From Candidatus Omnitrophota bacterium (GTDB lineage: Bacteria; NPL-UPA2; BS750m-G34): a stretch of 8,902 nucleotides of DNA. The DNA is taken from contig DAOWKF010000035.1 in NCBI GenBank assembly GCA_030640045.1, positions 1 through 8,902 of the forward strand. Reading direction: 5' to 3'. Under the pieces are notes generated by a model. It was not told where the DNA came from. It saw only the letters and a program-made list of their open reading frames with translations, and searched no databases. This document shows, one piece after another, positions 1-6,495 of this stretch; positions within the stretch are counted from its first letter, which is position 1, and every line of letters starts with the position of its first letter. A program made the position numbers and the translations under genes.

Positions 1-1
1 C

Positions 2-1510
2 AATGACCCTGAATTCATAAAGGCATTCAAGCGGGAAGATCCCAGGGCTGTGTCTCAATATCTCGGCCAGTGGAAGCGCAGGAAAAATATAGACGTTGTC
101 ATGGTGACTGACCCCCGTCATTCACAGCCCATACCGCCGGGAGAGACCCTTATGCTTATAGAAGGAAAAGGGATTAAACAACTCCTTGCAGGGACAGTGA
201 CTTTCCTCAAAGAAAGAAAAAAGGTCATAGGGACTATTTATACAGGAGATATGCTGGATGAGACATTTGCAGAGGAGATGGAAAAAAACACCGGTGTTAC
301 GACGGTGTTATATGTTAAGAGCTTTCCTGAAAGGGAAGATAGGGAAGGAGAAAAGATAGAGATACGCGGCCTTAGCACTACAGAGGAGATTATTGGAACT
401 GTTTTTAAAGAAGGCAAGCCTTTTTATACATCTAAGACTAAATTTAATGACATAGCCTATCACGGTCTTTATCAGCCGCTTATTAGCAGCCAGGGGACTG
501 TGCTGGGTATGATTTTTTTTGGTATAGCTCACCCGTACTCTTTTCAGACTGCGATCTCCGGACAGAAATTTTTCCCGTTGAGTATAGGTCTGGGGGTGGT
601 CCTGGCCTCTCTCTTCGGCTATACGATTGCCCGGGGAATTACTAACCCTATTAATTCCTTTGTGAAAGCTGCCCGCGCTATCTCATCAGGAGACTTTGAC
701 CAAAAAGTAGATGTCCGTTCCAGAGATGAGGTCGGGGTTCTGTCCTCTGCCTTTAATCTAATGACCAGGAAACTGCGCCAGTTTAAAAAGCTGGAAGATG
801 GCCTGCGACGGAAGGAAAGACTTGCGGCGTTAGGTGAGCTTTCTGCCGGGGTGGCGCATGAGATCAGGAATCCTTTAGGTGTAATAAAAAACTCAGCCGA
901 GATTATAAGAGGGAAGCCGGACGGACATAAGATAGAGGAACTATCTACTTTTATCATCGAAGAGGTCGATCGTCTAAACAGGGTTGTGGGGAATTTACTT
1001 GAGTTTGCCCGGCCGCGCGCTCCACGCTTAATTCAAGAAAATATTAATGAAATAATGGAGAGGGCAGTAAGGATAATTGAGGAAAAGGCAAAAACAAAGG
1101 GAGTGACTATTAAAAGAGAATATAGTAAAGGTCTCCCTCAGAAGTTATTATGTGATAGCGGACAGATGGAACAGGTATTTTTAAATATCATTATAAATGC
1201 CCTGGATGGGATTACAAATCCGGGAGGAGAGGTTGCTATTAGTATCCTTTCAGGAAAAGAAACTGGAGAAGAACCTTCTATTATTGATTATATCTATATC
1301 CGGGTAAAGGATAACGGCGCGGGTATAAAAGATGATGATATACGCAAGATCTTTAACCCATTTTTTACTACTAAATCTGACGGCACAGGTCTTGGCCTTT
1401 CAATTGTCCATAAGATTATAGAAAACCACGAAGGCGAGATTGGTATCCGGAGTAAGCCGGGAGAAGGAACGACCATAACAATAAAGTTACCTGTTAAATC
1501 CATAGGCTAA
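2..1510 (+). CDS. Sensor histidine kinase (Cache-like sensor, HAMP, HisKA, HATPase), 5' end outside the window
   Basis: Membrane-bound sensor kinase that should autophosphorylate on histidine and pass the phosphate to the response regulator encoded next. The frame is open from base 2, so the true start lies upstream; the GTG at 50 is internal to a conserved-looking domain and is probably not the start. In order: an extracytoplasmic Cache-like sensor region (to about 560), a transmembrane helix (about 569-637), a HAMP linker (about 640-780), the H-box with motif AHEIRNPLG and phospho-acceptor His at 857-859, an N-box (IINAL, about 1190-1205), the G1 box DNGAGI (1310-1327) and the G2 box GTGLGL (1382-1399). 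All catalytic boxes are intact. A first transmembrane helix is expected upstream of the window. The stop overlaps the next start (TAATG), so the two are co-translated. The NtrB/ZraS/AtoS-like architecture is clear; the ligand cannot be told. Confidence 0.95.
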   Translation, partial: NDPEFIKAFKREDPRAVSQYLGQWKRRKNIDVVMVTDPRHSQPIPPGETLMLIEGKGIKQLLAGTVTFLKERKKVIGTIYTGDMLDETFAEEMEKNTGVTTVLYVKSFPEREDREGEKIEIRGLSTTEEIIGTVFKEGKPFYTSKTKFNDIAYHGLYQPLISSQGTVLGMIFFGIAHPYSFQTAISGQKFFPLSIGLGVVLASLFGYTIARGITNPINSFVKAARAISSGDFDQKVDVRSRDEVGVLSSAFNLMTRKLRQFKKLEDGLRRKERLAALGELSAGVAHEIRNPLGVIKNSAEIIRGKPDGHKIEELSTFIIEEVDRLNRVVGNLLEFARPRAPRLIQENINEIMERAVRIIEEKAKTKGVTIKREYSKGLPQKLLCDSGQMEQVFLNIIINALDGITNPGGEVAISILSGKETGEEPSIIDYIYIRVKDNGAGIKDDDIRKIFNPFFTTKSDGTGLGLSIVHKIIENHEGEIGIRSKPGEGTTITIKLPVKSIG

Positions 1511-2886
1511 TGAGTGAGAGAATACTTGTTATTGACGATGAAGGAAAGATGAGGCGCGTTCTTGAGATGAGCCTATCTGAACAGGGATATAACATTTATC
1601 TTGCAGAAAGCGGAGAAGAGGGGATTAAAGTCCTTCAAGAGAAAGATGTGGATCTGGTTATTGCGGATATGAAGATGCCGGGTATAGATGGGCTTAAGGT
1701 CCTTGAGAGAGCAAAGGAACTGGATCCTGACTGCCCGGTTATTTTAATGACTGCTTATGGAACCGTAGAGACAGCGGTCAAGGCCATGAAGGAAGGCGCT
1801 TATGATTATATCTTAAAACCATTTGAATTAGAGGAGATGAATGTCCTTGTCCAAAAGGCCTTAAGGCTCACAAGGGTTATAAGAGAAAATAGGGCATTAA
1901 AAGAGGAGCTGAAAGGACGTTATGAGTTTCAAAATATCGTTGGCCGCAGCCGTTTAATGCAGGATGTCTTTAAATTTATCAATCAGGTTGCTCCTACCGC
2001 CAGTACTGTTTTTATCTATGGAGAGACAGGGACAGGAAAGGAACTCGTAGCCAGGGCTATTCACTATCAAAGCCCCCGTCGGGAGGAACCGTTTGTGCCG
2101 GTCAATTGCGCCGCTATACCTGAGACCCTCTTAGAGAGTGAACTATTCGGTTATGTCAAGGGGGCCTTTACCGGTGCGCATATGAATAAAATAGGCCGTT
2201 TTGAAACAGCCCATCGCGGCACCATTTTTTTAGATGAGATCGGGGATATGCCTATGTCTTTACAGGCAAAGATACTTCGTGTCTTGCAGGAGAAGTCTTT
2301 CGAAAAAGTCGGAGGGACTGAGAGCGTAAAGGTTGATGTGCGTATTATTGCCGCAACAAATACTGATCTTAAAACAGCGTTAAATAAAGGGACTTTTCGT
2401 GAAGATTTATATTACCGCTTGAATGTCTTCCCTGTATATCTACCGCCTTTACGGGAGAGGAAAGAAGACATTTCACTTCTGGCGCACTATTTCCTTAAGC
2501 GTTACAACAAGGTATTTGGTAAGGATATTAAAGAAATCAGCCCTGAGTTTATAGAGCTTTTGTTAGAACATCATTGGCCCGGGAATGTAAGGGAGTTAGA
2601 AAATATTATGGAGAGGGCTATAGTTTTAGCTGCAGGTTCAATCCTTAAACCAGAGGTGTTATCTTTTTATGTTAAGAAAGGCGATAAGGCGGGGCTCTGG
2701 AAGGGTGCAAACTATAGCGCAGCGAAAGAAAGGGTCATGGATAGTTTTGAAAAGGATTATCTCACGCATCTTTTAAAGACGGCTCATGGAAATATTTCTG
2801 AGGCAAGCCGTATTGCTCAAATAGATAGAAAAAATTTATACCAGAAACTAAAAGAACGCAATATCGATTCTTCAGAGTTTAAGTAG
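1510..2886 (+). CDS. NtrC-family sigma-54-dependent response regulator
   Basis: Complete 458-residue activator, the usual length for this family. The receiver domain (about 1-120) has acidic residues D9/D10, phospho-acceptor D53, T81 and K103. The AAA+ domain (about 142-375) has Walker A GETGTGKE (171-178), the sigma-54 contact loop GAFTGA (218-223), Walker B FLDEIGD (240-246), arginine-rich FREDLYYRL (296-304) and sensor II WPGNVRELEN (356-365). A Fis-type helix-turn-helix lies at about 415-452. It should oligomerise on phosphorylation, bind enhancer sites and remodel sigma-54 RNA polymerase. The ATG overlaps the kinase stop by one base; no strong Shine-Dalgarno is present, consistent with translational coupling. 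Immediately downstream lie a palindromic site and a sigma-54 promoter, so the likeliest target is the small RNA next door. It is similar in layout to AtoC/ZraR, but orthology cannot be assigned. Confidence 0.97.
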   Translation: MSERILVIDDEGKMRRVLEMSLSEQGYNIYLAESGEEGIKVLQEKDVDLVIADMKMPGIDGLKVLERAKELDPDCPVILMTAYGTVETAVKAMKEGAYDYILKPFELEEMNVLVQKALRLTRVIRENRALKEELKGRYEFQNIVGRSRLMQDVFKFINQVAPTASTVFIYGETGTGKELVARAIHYQSPRREEPFVPVNCAAIPETLLESELFGYVKGAFTGAHMNKIGRFETAHRGTIFLDEIGDMPMSLQAKILRVLQEKSFEKVGGTESVKVDVRIIAATNTDLKTALNKGTFREDLYYRLNVFPVYLPPLRERKEDISLLAHYFLKRYNKVFGKDIKEISPEFIELLLEHHWPGNVRELENIMERAIVLAAGSILKPEVLSFYVKKGDKAGLWKGANYSAAKERVMDSFEKDYLTHLLKTAHGNISEASRIAQIDRKNLYQKLKERNIDSSEFK

Positions 2887-2893
2887 TAAATTT

Positions 2894-2919
2894 ACCACAC
2901 CTGTGGTTAAAATACCACA
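2894..2919. promoter_or_regulatory. Candidate enhancer (upstream activator) site: palindrome plus extra half-site
   Basis: ACCACA (2894-2899) and TGTGGT (2902-2907) form a perfect 6-bp inverted repeat around CC. A third copy of ACCACA lies at 2914-2919, 20 bp from the first, i.e. about two helical turns. The palindrome centre is about 140 bp upstream of the predicted sigma-54 start site, a normal distance for NtrC-type enhancers. Assignment to the adjacent response regulator is inference from position and symmetry. Confidence 0.5.
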
Positions 2920-2963
2920 ATCATTACCCTGTTTCCTGTAAAATTTATTCAAGTATTTTTATA

Positions 2964-2992
2964 TCTAACCTATTCAAAATAAATAAGTTAGA
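2964..2992. repeat. Imperfect 11-bp inverted repeat between enhancer and sigma-54 promoter
   Basis: TCTAACCTATT (2964-2974) and AATAAGTTAGA (2982-2992) are complementary at 10 of 11 positions around a 7-base loop. It lies about 65 bp upstream of the predicted start site. It may be a second regulator-binding site, or a weak terminator for the kinase-regulator operon: a T-run follows at 3003-3010, but 10 bases separate stem and T-run, which is poor for an intrinsic terminator. Confidence 0.5.
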
Positions 2993-3016
2993 ACAAATAT
3001 TATTTTTTTTAGAGAA

Positions 3017-3034
3017 TTGGCACATATATTGCTT
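3017..3034 (+). promoter_or_regulatory. Sigma-54 (-24/-12) promoter
   Basis: TTGGCAC (3017-3023), five bases, then TTGCTT (3029-3034). The invariant GG (3019-3020) and GC (3031-3032) are separated by exactly 10 bases, matching the TGGCAC-N5-TTGCW consensus. The predicted start is about 3043-3045. It lies 130 bp after a sigma-54 activator gene and directly precedes a structured, terminated, non-coding segment. Confidence 0.88.
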
Positions 3035-3042
3035 ATATACAA

Positions 3043-3153
3043 GGTATCAGTGGAAAGAATTTAAACCCAGGCGGCAGAGTTTCCCCCATTCCTTCTTTTC
3101 TCTGCCCCCACTGATTTTAAGGCCTGTTTAAAAAAACAGGCCTTTTCCTTTTT
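3043..3153 (+). ncRNA. Putative sigma-54-dependent small RNA, about 110 nt
   Basis: The segment between a sigma-54 promoter and an intrinsic terminator folds into a defined structure. An outer stem of 8 perfect pairs (3046-3053 with 3108-3115) encloses an inner stem of 7 perfect pairs (3073-3079 with 3100-3106), with an unpaired 19-base 5' segment (3054-3072) on one side and a single C on the other. The inner stem closes a 20-base loop (3080-3099) that is pyrimidine-rich (CCCCC, CCTTC) and contains a single purine. A terminator hairpin follows four bases later. There is no ATG; the only GTG (3050) leads to a stop after four codons, so it is non-coding. An exposed C/U-rich loop is typical of regulators that pair with Shine-Dalgarno sequences. 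I do not recognise it as a known RNA family. Expression is expected to follow the kinase-regulator pair upstream. Confidence 0.72.
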
Positions 3154-3155
3154 TT
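3119..3155 (+). terminator. Rho-independent terminator of the small RNA
   Basis: AAGGCCTGTTT (3119-3129) pairs perfectly with AAACAGGCCTT (3134-3144), an 11-bp stem with an AAAA loop. It is followed immediately by TTTTCC and a T7 run (3149-3155). It should end the small RNA and separate it from the rhomboid gene. Confidence 0.92.
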
Positions 3156-3156
3156 C

Positions 3157-3183
3157 TTGCAAAAATTTATCTTCCGGTATACT
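3157..3183 (+). promoter_or_regulatory. Possible sigma-70-type promoter for the rhomboid gene
   Basis: TTGCAA (3157-3162) and TATACT (3178-3183) with a short 15-bp spacer. The -10 sequence is identical to that of the nrdJ promoter. The start would fall at about 3190, only some five bases before the ATG, giving a nearly leaderless mRNA. The short spacer makes this uncertain. Confidence 0.4.
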
Positions 3184-3194
3184 ATTAAGATATC

Positions 3195-3842
3195 ATGTTT
3201 ATTCCTCTAAAAAGCGAAGCCCCGCTCAGACGTTTTCCCATAGCGGTTATTTTCTTGATTTGTATTAATATTTATATATATTTTCAGGAACTTTCCATGG
3301 ATACTAAGTGGATCCTTGCGTATGCCGTTACTCCTTATGAGATATGGCACAATGTTGACAGACTGCCGCTTATTCCGTATCATGTCTATTTTACCTTTAT
3401 TACATCTCTTTTTCTCCACGGAGGTTTGTTCCATCTCTTAAGTAACATGCTTTACTTATGGATATTTGGCCCAGGGCTTGAAGATAAGATCGGTCATTTT
3501 CGTTTTATCTTTTTTTATCTAATCTGCGGTGTGGCAGCAAGTTTTGTCCACGTTGTCTTTAACCATGAATCTCTCATTCCTATCATTGGAGCCAGCGGCG
3601 CTATTTCAGGTATTTTAGGCTCATATCTAATTATTCTCCCGAGGGCAAAAATAAAGACATTTATTTTTATTCGTCTCTTTCGCATACCTGCTTTTGTATT
3701 CCTTTCTATCTGGATTATCCTGCAATTTTTGAATTGTATTTTTTTAAAACCCGAAGACGAGACAAGCATTGCCTGGTGGGCGCATATCGGCGGGTTTTTA
3801 GCCGGGTTTATCTTTATACGCCTGTATCAGACAAGAAAATAA
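3195..3842 (+). CDS. Rhomboid family intramembrane serine protease
   Basis: Integral membrane protease of 215 residues, expected to cleave transmembrane segments of substrates within the bilayer. The N-terminus (IPLKSEAP.RRFPI) is the usual bacterial rhomboid opening and leads into the first transmembrane helix (about 15-32). The HGG.FHLLSNMLYLWIFG stretch (75-92) contains the conserved helix-2 His and Asn (H80, N84). Catalytic Ser135 sits in GASGAISG (132-139) and catalytic His197 in AHIGGFLAG (196-204), completing the Ser-His dyad. Hydrophobic stretches fit six transmembrane helices. No Shine-Dalgarno precedes the ATG and a -10-like box ends 11 bases before it, so the mRNA may be leaderless. 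It sits alone between two regulatory regions with no operon partner. The family is certain; the substrate is unknown. Confidence 0.95.
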   Translation: MFIPLKSEAPLRRFPIAVIFLICINIYIYFQELSMDTKWILAYAVTPYEIWHNVDRLPLIPYHVYFTFITSLFLHGGLFHLLSNMLYLWIFGPGLEDKIGHFRFIFFYLICGVAASFVHVVFNHESLIPIIGASGAISGILGSYLIILPRAKIKTFIFIRLFRIPAFVFLSIWIILQFLNCIFLKPEDETSIAWWAHIGGFLAGFIFIRLYQTRK

Positions 3843-3919
3843 TTCCATAACTTGAACATAATTTTCAGTGGTTAGAAAAATAATTTTCCTATACCATAAA
3901 AAAGCGTTAGGATTGGTTT

Positions 3920-3935
3920 ATACAACATATAGTAT
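3920..3935. promoter_or_regulatory. Candidate NrdR box 1
   Basis: ATACAACATATAGTAT is an imperfect 16-bp palindrome agreeing at 13 of 16 positions with the NrdR-box consensus as I remember it (acaCwAtATaTwGtgt). NrdR is the zinc-finger/ATP-cone repressor of ribonucleotide reductase genes, and the next gene encodes one. It lies upstream of the -35 box rather than over the promoter. Confidence 0.6.
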
Positions 3936-3951
3936 AGGGACAACTTAAAAG

Positions 3952-3967
3952 ATACTACCTGTAGCGC
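3952..3967. promoter_or_regulatory. Candidate NrdR box 2 (weaker)
   Basis: ATACTACCTGTAGCGC carries the palindromic core CTAC-CT-GTAG and matches the remembered consensus at about 10 of 16 positions. It starts exactly 32 bp after box 1. NrdR boxes characteristically occur as tandem pairs about 31-32 bp apart (three helical turns), which is the main support for this weaker site. Confidence 0.45.
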
Positions 3968-3985
3968 TTTTTTTTAATTTTTTTC

Positions 3986-4014
3986 TTGACATGGTTTTCG
4001 AAAAGAGATATACT
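3986..4014 (+). promoter_or_regulatory. Sigma-70-type promoter of nrdJ
   Basis: A perfect -35 TTGACA (3986-3991), a 17-bp spacer and a -10 TATACT (4009-4014) that differs from TATAAT at one base. The start would be near 4021, leaving a leader of about 55 nt before the gene. The candidate NrdR boxes lie 19-66 bp upstream of the -35. Confidence 0.85.
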
Positions 4015-4075
4015 TAAAAAACTGTAGTTTTGATTTTTTAAATGGGATCTAAAAATATAAAGAAGGGATAAGGAC

Positions 4076-6352
4076 ATGCTTGTGAAAAAATTAAATTTAA
4101 CAGAAAATGCGAGGACAGTGCTCAAGAAGAGGTATCTTATTAAGGATAAAAAAGGAGAGGTAGTAGAAGCCCCTGAAGAACTTTTTCAGCGCGTTGCGAG
4201 TTTCATCGCCGAGGCAGATAAGGCATACGGGGCTTCTCCTAAAGAGATAAAATCTATAGAAGAAAAATTTCATAACCTCATGACCAATCTTGAATTTATG
4301 CCTAATTCACCTACCTTAATGAATGCCGGCCGTGAACTTGGACAGCTCGCAGCCTGTTTTGTATTACCTGTAGATGATTCTATGGAACATATCTTTGAGA
4401 CTATAAAAAACACTGCTATGACGCACAAGTCGGGTGGGGGTACGGGATTTTCCTTTTCTCGTCTGCGGCCTAAGAACAGTCCTGTCAAATCTACCGGAGG
4501 GGTATCAAGCGGCCCGGTTTCATTTATGAAGGTATTTAACGCAGCTACAGAGGCTGTAAAACAGGGTGGTACAAGGAGGGGCGCAAACATGGGAATTTTG
4601 AGAATGGACCACCCGGATATTTTAGAATTTATCACCTGCAAAGAAAATAACAAAGAGATCACAAATTTTAATATTTCAGTCACCGTCACCGACGATTTTA
4701 TGAAGAAGTTAGGAAAGGGCGAAGACTATGATTTGATAGATCCCTCTACGAAGAAGGTAGTCAAACAGCTCAATACAAAAGAGGTATTTGATCTCATAGT
4801 AAAGATGGCATGGAAGAACGGAGAGCCGGGGATTATTTTTATCGACCGCATGAATGAATTTAATCCTACGCCAAAGGTCGGGACATATGAATCTACTAAC
4901 CCTTGCGGCGAGCAGATACTTTTGCCCTACGAGAGCTGTAATCTTGGTTCTATAAATCTTTCCCGGATGACCATGGAGAGCGCCGGTAAAGTTGAGGTAG
5001 ATTGGGAAAAGCTTGGGAGCTCCGTTGATACTGTAGTGCACTTCCTGGATAATGTCATTGACCAGAATAAATTTCCATTGCCTGCTATTGAAAAGGCGAC
5101 ATTGGCTAACCGCAAGATTGGCCTTGGAGTAATGGGATGGGCTGACCTTTTAATCATGCTCGGCATTCCTTATAATAGCGAGGATGCAGTGAATTTTGCA
5201 GGGACTATAATGAAATTCGTTCAGGATAGATCCAAACAGGCCTCCAGAAAATTAGCTGAGGAGAGGGGGGCATTTCCTAATTTTAAGATGAGTGTATACT
5301 CTGACCGCAGCGAATCTCCAATACGAAATGCCACAACTACAACAATCGCTCCTACAGGTACGATTAGTATAATCGCAGGCTCTTGTTCCAGCGGCGTTGA
5401 ACCGATTTTTGCCCTTTCTTATTATCGCAAGGTCATGGATAATAATAAATTAGTTGAGGTAAATCCTTATTTTGAAAAGGTGGCAAAAGACCGTGGCTTT
5501 TTAGATAGGGAACTTTTTGAACGGATTGCGCAGAAAGGCAGCATCCAGGATTTCAGCGATATTCCGGAAGATGTGCGCAGGGTTTTCGTCGTGAGCCATG
5601 ACATAACACCGGAATGGCATATACGTATGCAGGCCGCGTTCCAGAAGTATACTGATAATGCTGTGTCCAAGACAGTCAATTTTTCCAATGAAGCAACTCA
5701 AGGAGATGTGGAAAAGGCATATAAACTTGCATATAAATTAGGATGTAAGGGGTTGACTATCTATCGTGACCGCAGCCGCGAAGAACAGGTTTTAAATATC
5801 GCTAAGACTGACACCAGGGCTGATGGATCTTCCGGGATGGAGATCCGGAAGATTCCACGAAAACGGCCATCTGTCACTAAAGGCAAGACTTTAAAAATTG
5901 GCACCGGCTGCGGCAATCTCTATGTTACTATTAATGAAGATGCGTACGGTCTCTGCGAGGTGTTTTCACAGATGGGTAAATCAGGCGGGTGTGCAGCTTC
6001 TCAGTCTGAAGCCACCTCACGTCTTGTATCCCTGGCACTTCGTTCCGGGATTGCAGTTGAATCTATATTAAAGCAGCTTCGCGGGATAAGATGCCCTTCG
6101 CCGCTCTGGGTGAAAGGCGGAATGATTTTGTCCTGCCCTGACGCCATAGCTAAGGCTATTGAAATGTACCTGAAAGAAAAAAAGGAAGGTATTAATCCCT
6201 CTACTCAAAAGGAGGAGGCTCCCATTTTCAAATCACAGGGCCGCTTAGGAAATGTAGTTGGGGTCTGTCCTGATTGTGGTAATGCCCTTATCTACAGTGA
6301 GGGATGTATGACATGTATTGATGCGGGTTGTGGGTATTCTAAGTGTAGTTAG
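4076..6352 (+). CDS. nrdJ: Adenosylcobalamin-dependent (class II) ribonucleoside-diphosphate reductase
   Basis: Cytoplasmic enzyme of 758 residues that reduces ribonucleotides to deoxyribonucleotides, using B12 to make the active-site thiyl radical, with no oxygen requirement. The catalytic barrel shows NPCGEQ with N275, radical Cys277 and Glu279, the redox pair Cys94 (AACFVLP) and Cys288 ([11 protein letters not shown]), and [12 protein letters not shown] (420-431). A TSCPD domain (about 604-700) follows, then a Cys-rich tail with CPDC (731-734) and GCMTC (743-747) ending in CGYSKC (752-757), which regenerates the active-site disulfide. No N-terminal ATP-cone is apparent; the protein starts close to the catalytic core. 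GAAGGG (4062-4067) is 8 bases before the ATG; the GTG at 4082 with AGGA (4071-4074) at 7 bases is an equally plausible start. It has its own promoter and candidate NrdR boxes, and is not in an operon with its neighbours. Confidence 0.97.
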   Translation: MLVKKLNLTENARTVLKKRYLIKDKKGEVVEAPEELFQRVASFIAEADKAYGASPKEIKSIEEKFHNLMTNLEFMPNSPTLMNAGRELGQLAACFVLPVDDSMEHIFETIKNTAMTHKSGGGTGFSFSRLRPKNSPVKSTGGVSSGPVSFMKVFNAATEAVKQGGTRRGANMGILRMDHPDILEFITCKENNKEITNFNISVTVTDDFMKKLGKGEDYDLIDPSTKKVVKQLNTKEVFDLIVKMAWKNGEPGIIFIDRMNEFNPTPKVGTYESTNPCGEQILLPYESCNLGSINLSRMTMESAGKVEVDWEKLGSSVDTVVHFLDNVIDQNKFPLPAIEKATLANRKIGLGVMGWADLLIMLGIPYNSEDAVNFAGTIMKFVQDRSKQASRKLAEERGAFPNFKMSVYSDRSESPIRNATTTTIAPTGTISIIAGSCSSGVEPIFALSYYRKVMDNNKLVEVNPYFEKVAKDRGFLDRELFERIAQKGSIQDFSDIPEDVRRVFVVSHDITPEWHIRMQAAFQKYTDNAVSKTVNFSNEATQGDVEKAYKLAYKLGCKGLTIYRDRSREEQVLNIAKTDTRADGSSGMEIRKIPRKRPSVTKGKTLKIGTGCGNLYVTINEDAYGLCEVFSQMGKSGGCAASQSEATSRLVSLALRSGIAVESILKQLRGIRCPSPLWVKGGMILSCPDAIAKAIEMYLKEKKEGINPSTQKEEAPIFKSQGRLGNVVGVCPDCGNALIYSEGCMTCIDAGCGYSKCS

Positions 6353-6402
6353 ATGGTAATATAGAGATGCGTATTTTCCGCCGGAGCGTTTGTTTTTCTC
6401 AA

Positions 6403-6437
6403 TAGCATTTCTATATCTAAAATAGTTCTAAATGCTA
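6403..6437 (+). repeat. 8-bp inverted repeat downstream of nrdJ, possible weak terminator
   Basis: TAGCATTT (6403-6410) and AAATGCTA (6430-6437) are perfectly complementary around a 19-base loop. A T7 run (6450-6456) follows after 12 bases. The stem is AT-rich and the T-run distant, so it is a poor intrinsic terminator, but it is the only hairpin I find between nrdJ and bioB. Confidence 0.35.
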
Positions 6438-6463
6438 ATCCGTTACTAATTTTTTTGTTTTGT

Positions 6464-6495
6464 CGGTTAACTCGAAAGAATTTATTGGTTAACAA
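6464..6495. promoter_or_regulatory. Biotin operator (BirA box) overlapping the bioB start
   Basis: CGGTTAACT (6464-6472), 14 bases, GGTTAACAA (6487-6495). The architecture is two 9-bp halves with inverted symmetry and an N14 spacer, as known for BirA operators (TTGTTAACC / GGTTAACAA type; E. coli uses a TTGTAAACC variant). The right half is a perfect match and the left half agrees at 6 of 9, with the GTTAAC core intact in both. Biotinyl-AMP-bound BirA would here block bioB transcription. The operator runs into the start codon, so the mRNA leader must be very short or absent. Confidence 0.75.

Larger units (their letters stand above)
3898..3975 (+). terminator. Long imperfect hairpin with U-tract; terminator or small structured RNA
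   Basis: AAAAAAGCGTTAGG (3898-3911) pairs with 3958-3973 (12 pairs including one G-U, then a 2-base bulge and two G-C pairs). An inner 6-bp stem (3930-3935 with 3952-3957) stacks on it across an 18-base 5' bulge, with a 16-base loop. A T8 run (3968-3975) follows the G-C-rich part. It could terminate rhomboid transcription 56 bases after the stop. The inner stem coincides with halves of the two candidate NrdR boxes, so part of the symmetry may be DNA-level. Confidence 0.5.

Noticed and set aside
50..52. GTG at 50 as start of the histidine kinase
   Set aside because: The frame is open to the window edge, sensor-domain-like sequence continues upstream, and a first transmembrane helix is missing.
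619..957. 112-codon open frame on the minus strand inside the kinase
   Set aside because: It is antisense to the HAMP and H-box region, with low-complexity Ser/Arg composition typical of a shadow frame.
2894..2907. ACCACA/TGTGGT hairpin as terminator of the regulator gene
   Set aside because: A 6-bp stem with a 2-base loop cannot form a good RNA hairpin and no T-run follows; a DNA-binding site is more likely.
3871..3895. GGTTAGAAAA ... TTTTCCTATACC hairpin after the rhomboid gene
   Set aside because: Only GAAAA/TTTTC pairs well, with no following T-run; too weak to call.
3843..4075. Cobalamin riboswitch upstream of the B12-dependent reductase
   Set aside because: The region is short and AT-rich and lacks anything like the conserved B12-box; B12-dependent reductases need not be B12-regulated.
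4270..4689. 139-codon open frame on the minus strand inside nrdJ
   Set aside because: It lies antisense to highly conserved NrdJ catalytic sequence and encodes nothing recognisable; it is a shadow frame.
5899..5911. TGGCAC followed by TGC inside nrdJ, resembling a sigma-54 promoter
   Set aside because: GG and GC are 8 rather than 10 bases apart and the site is within conserved coding sequence.
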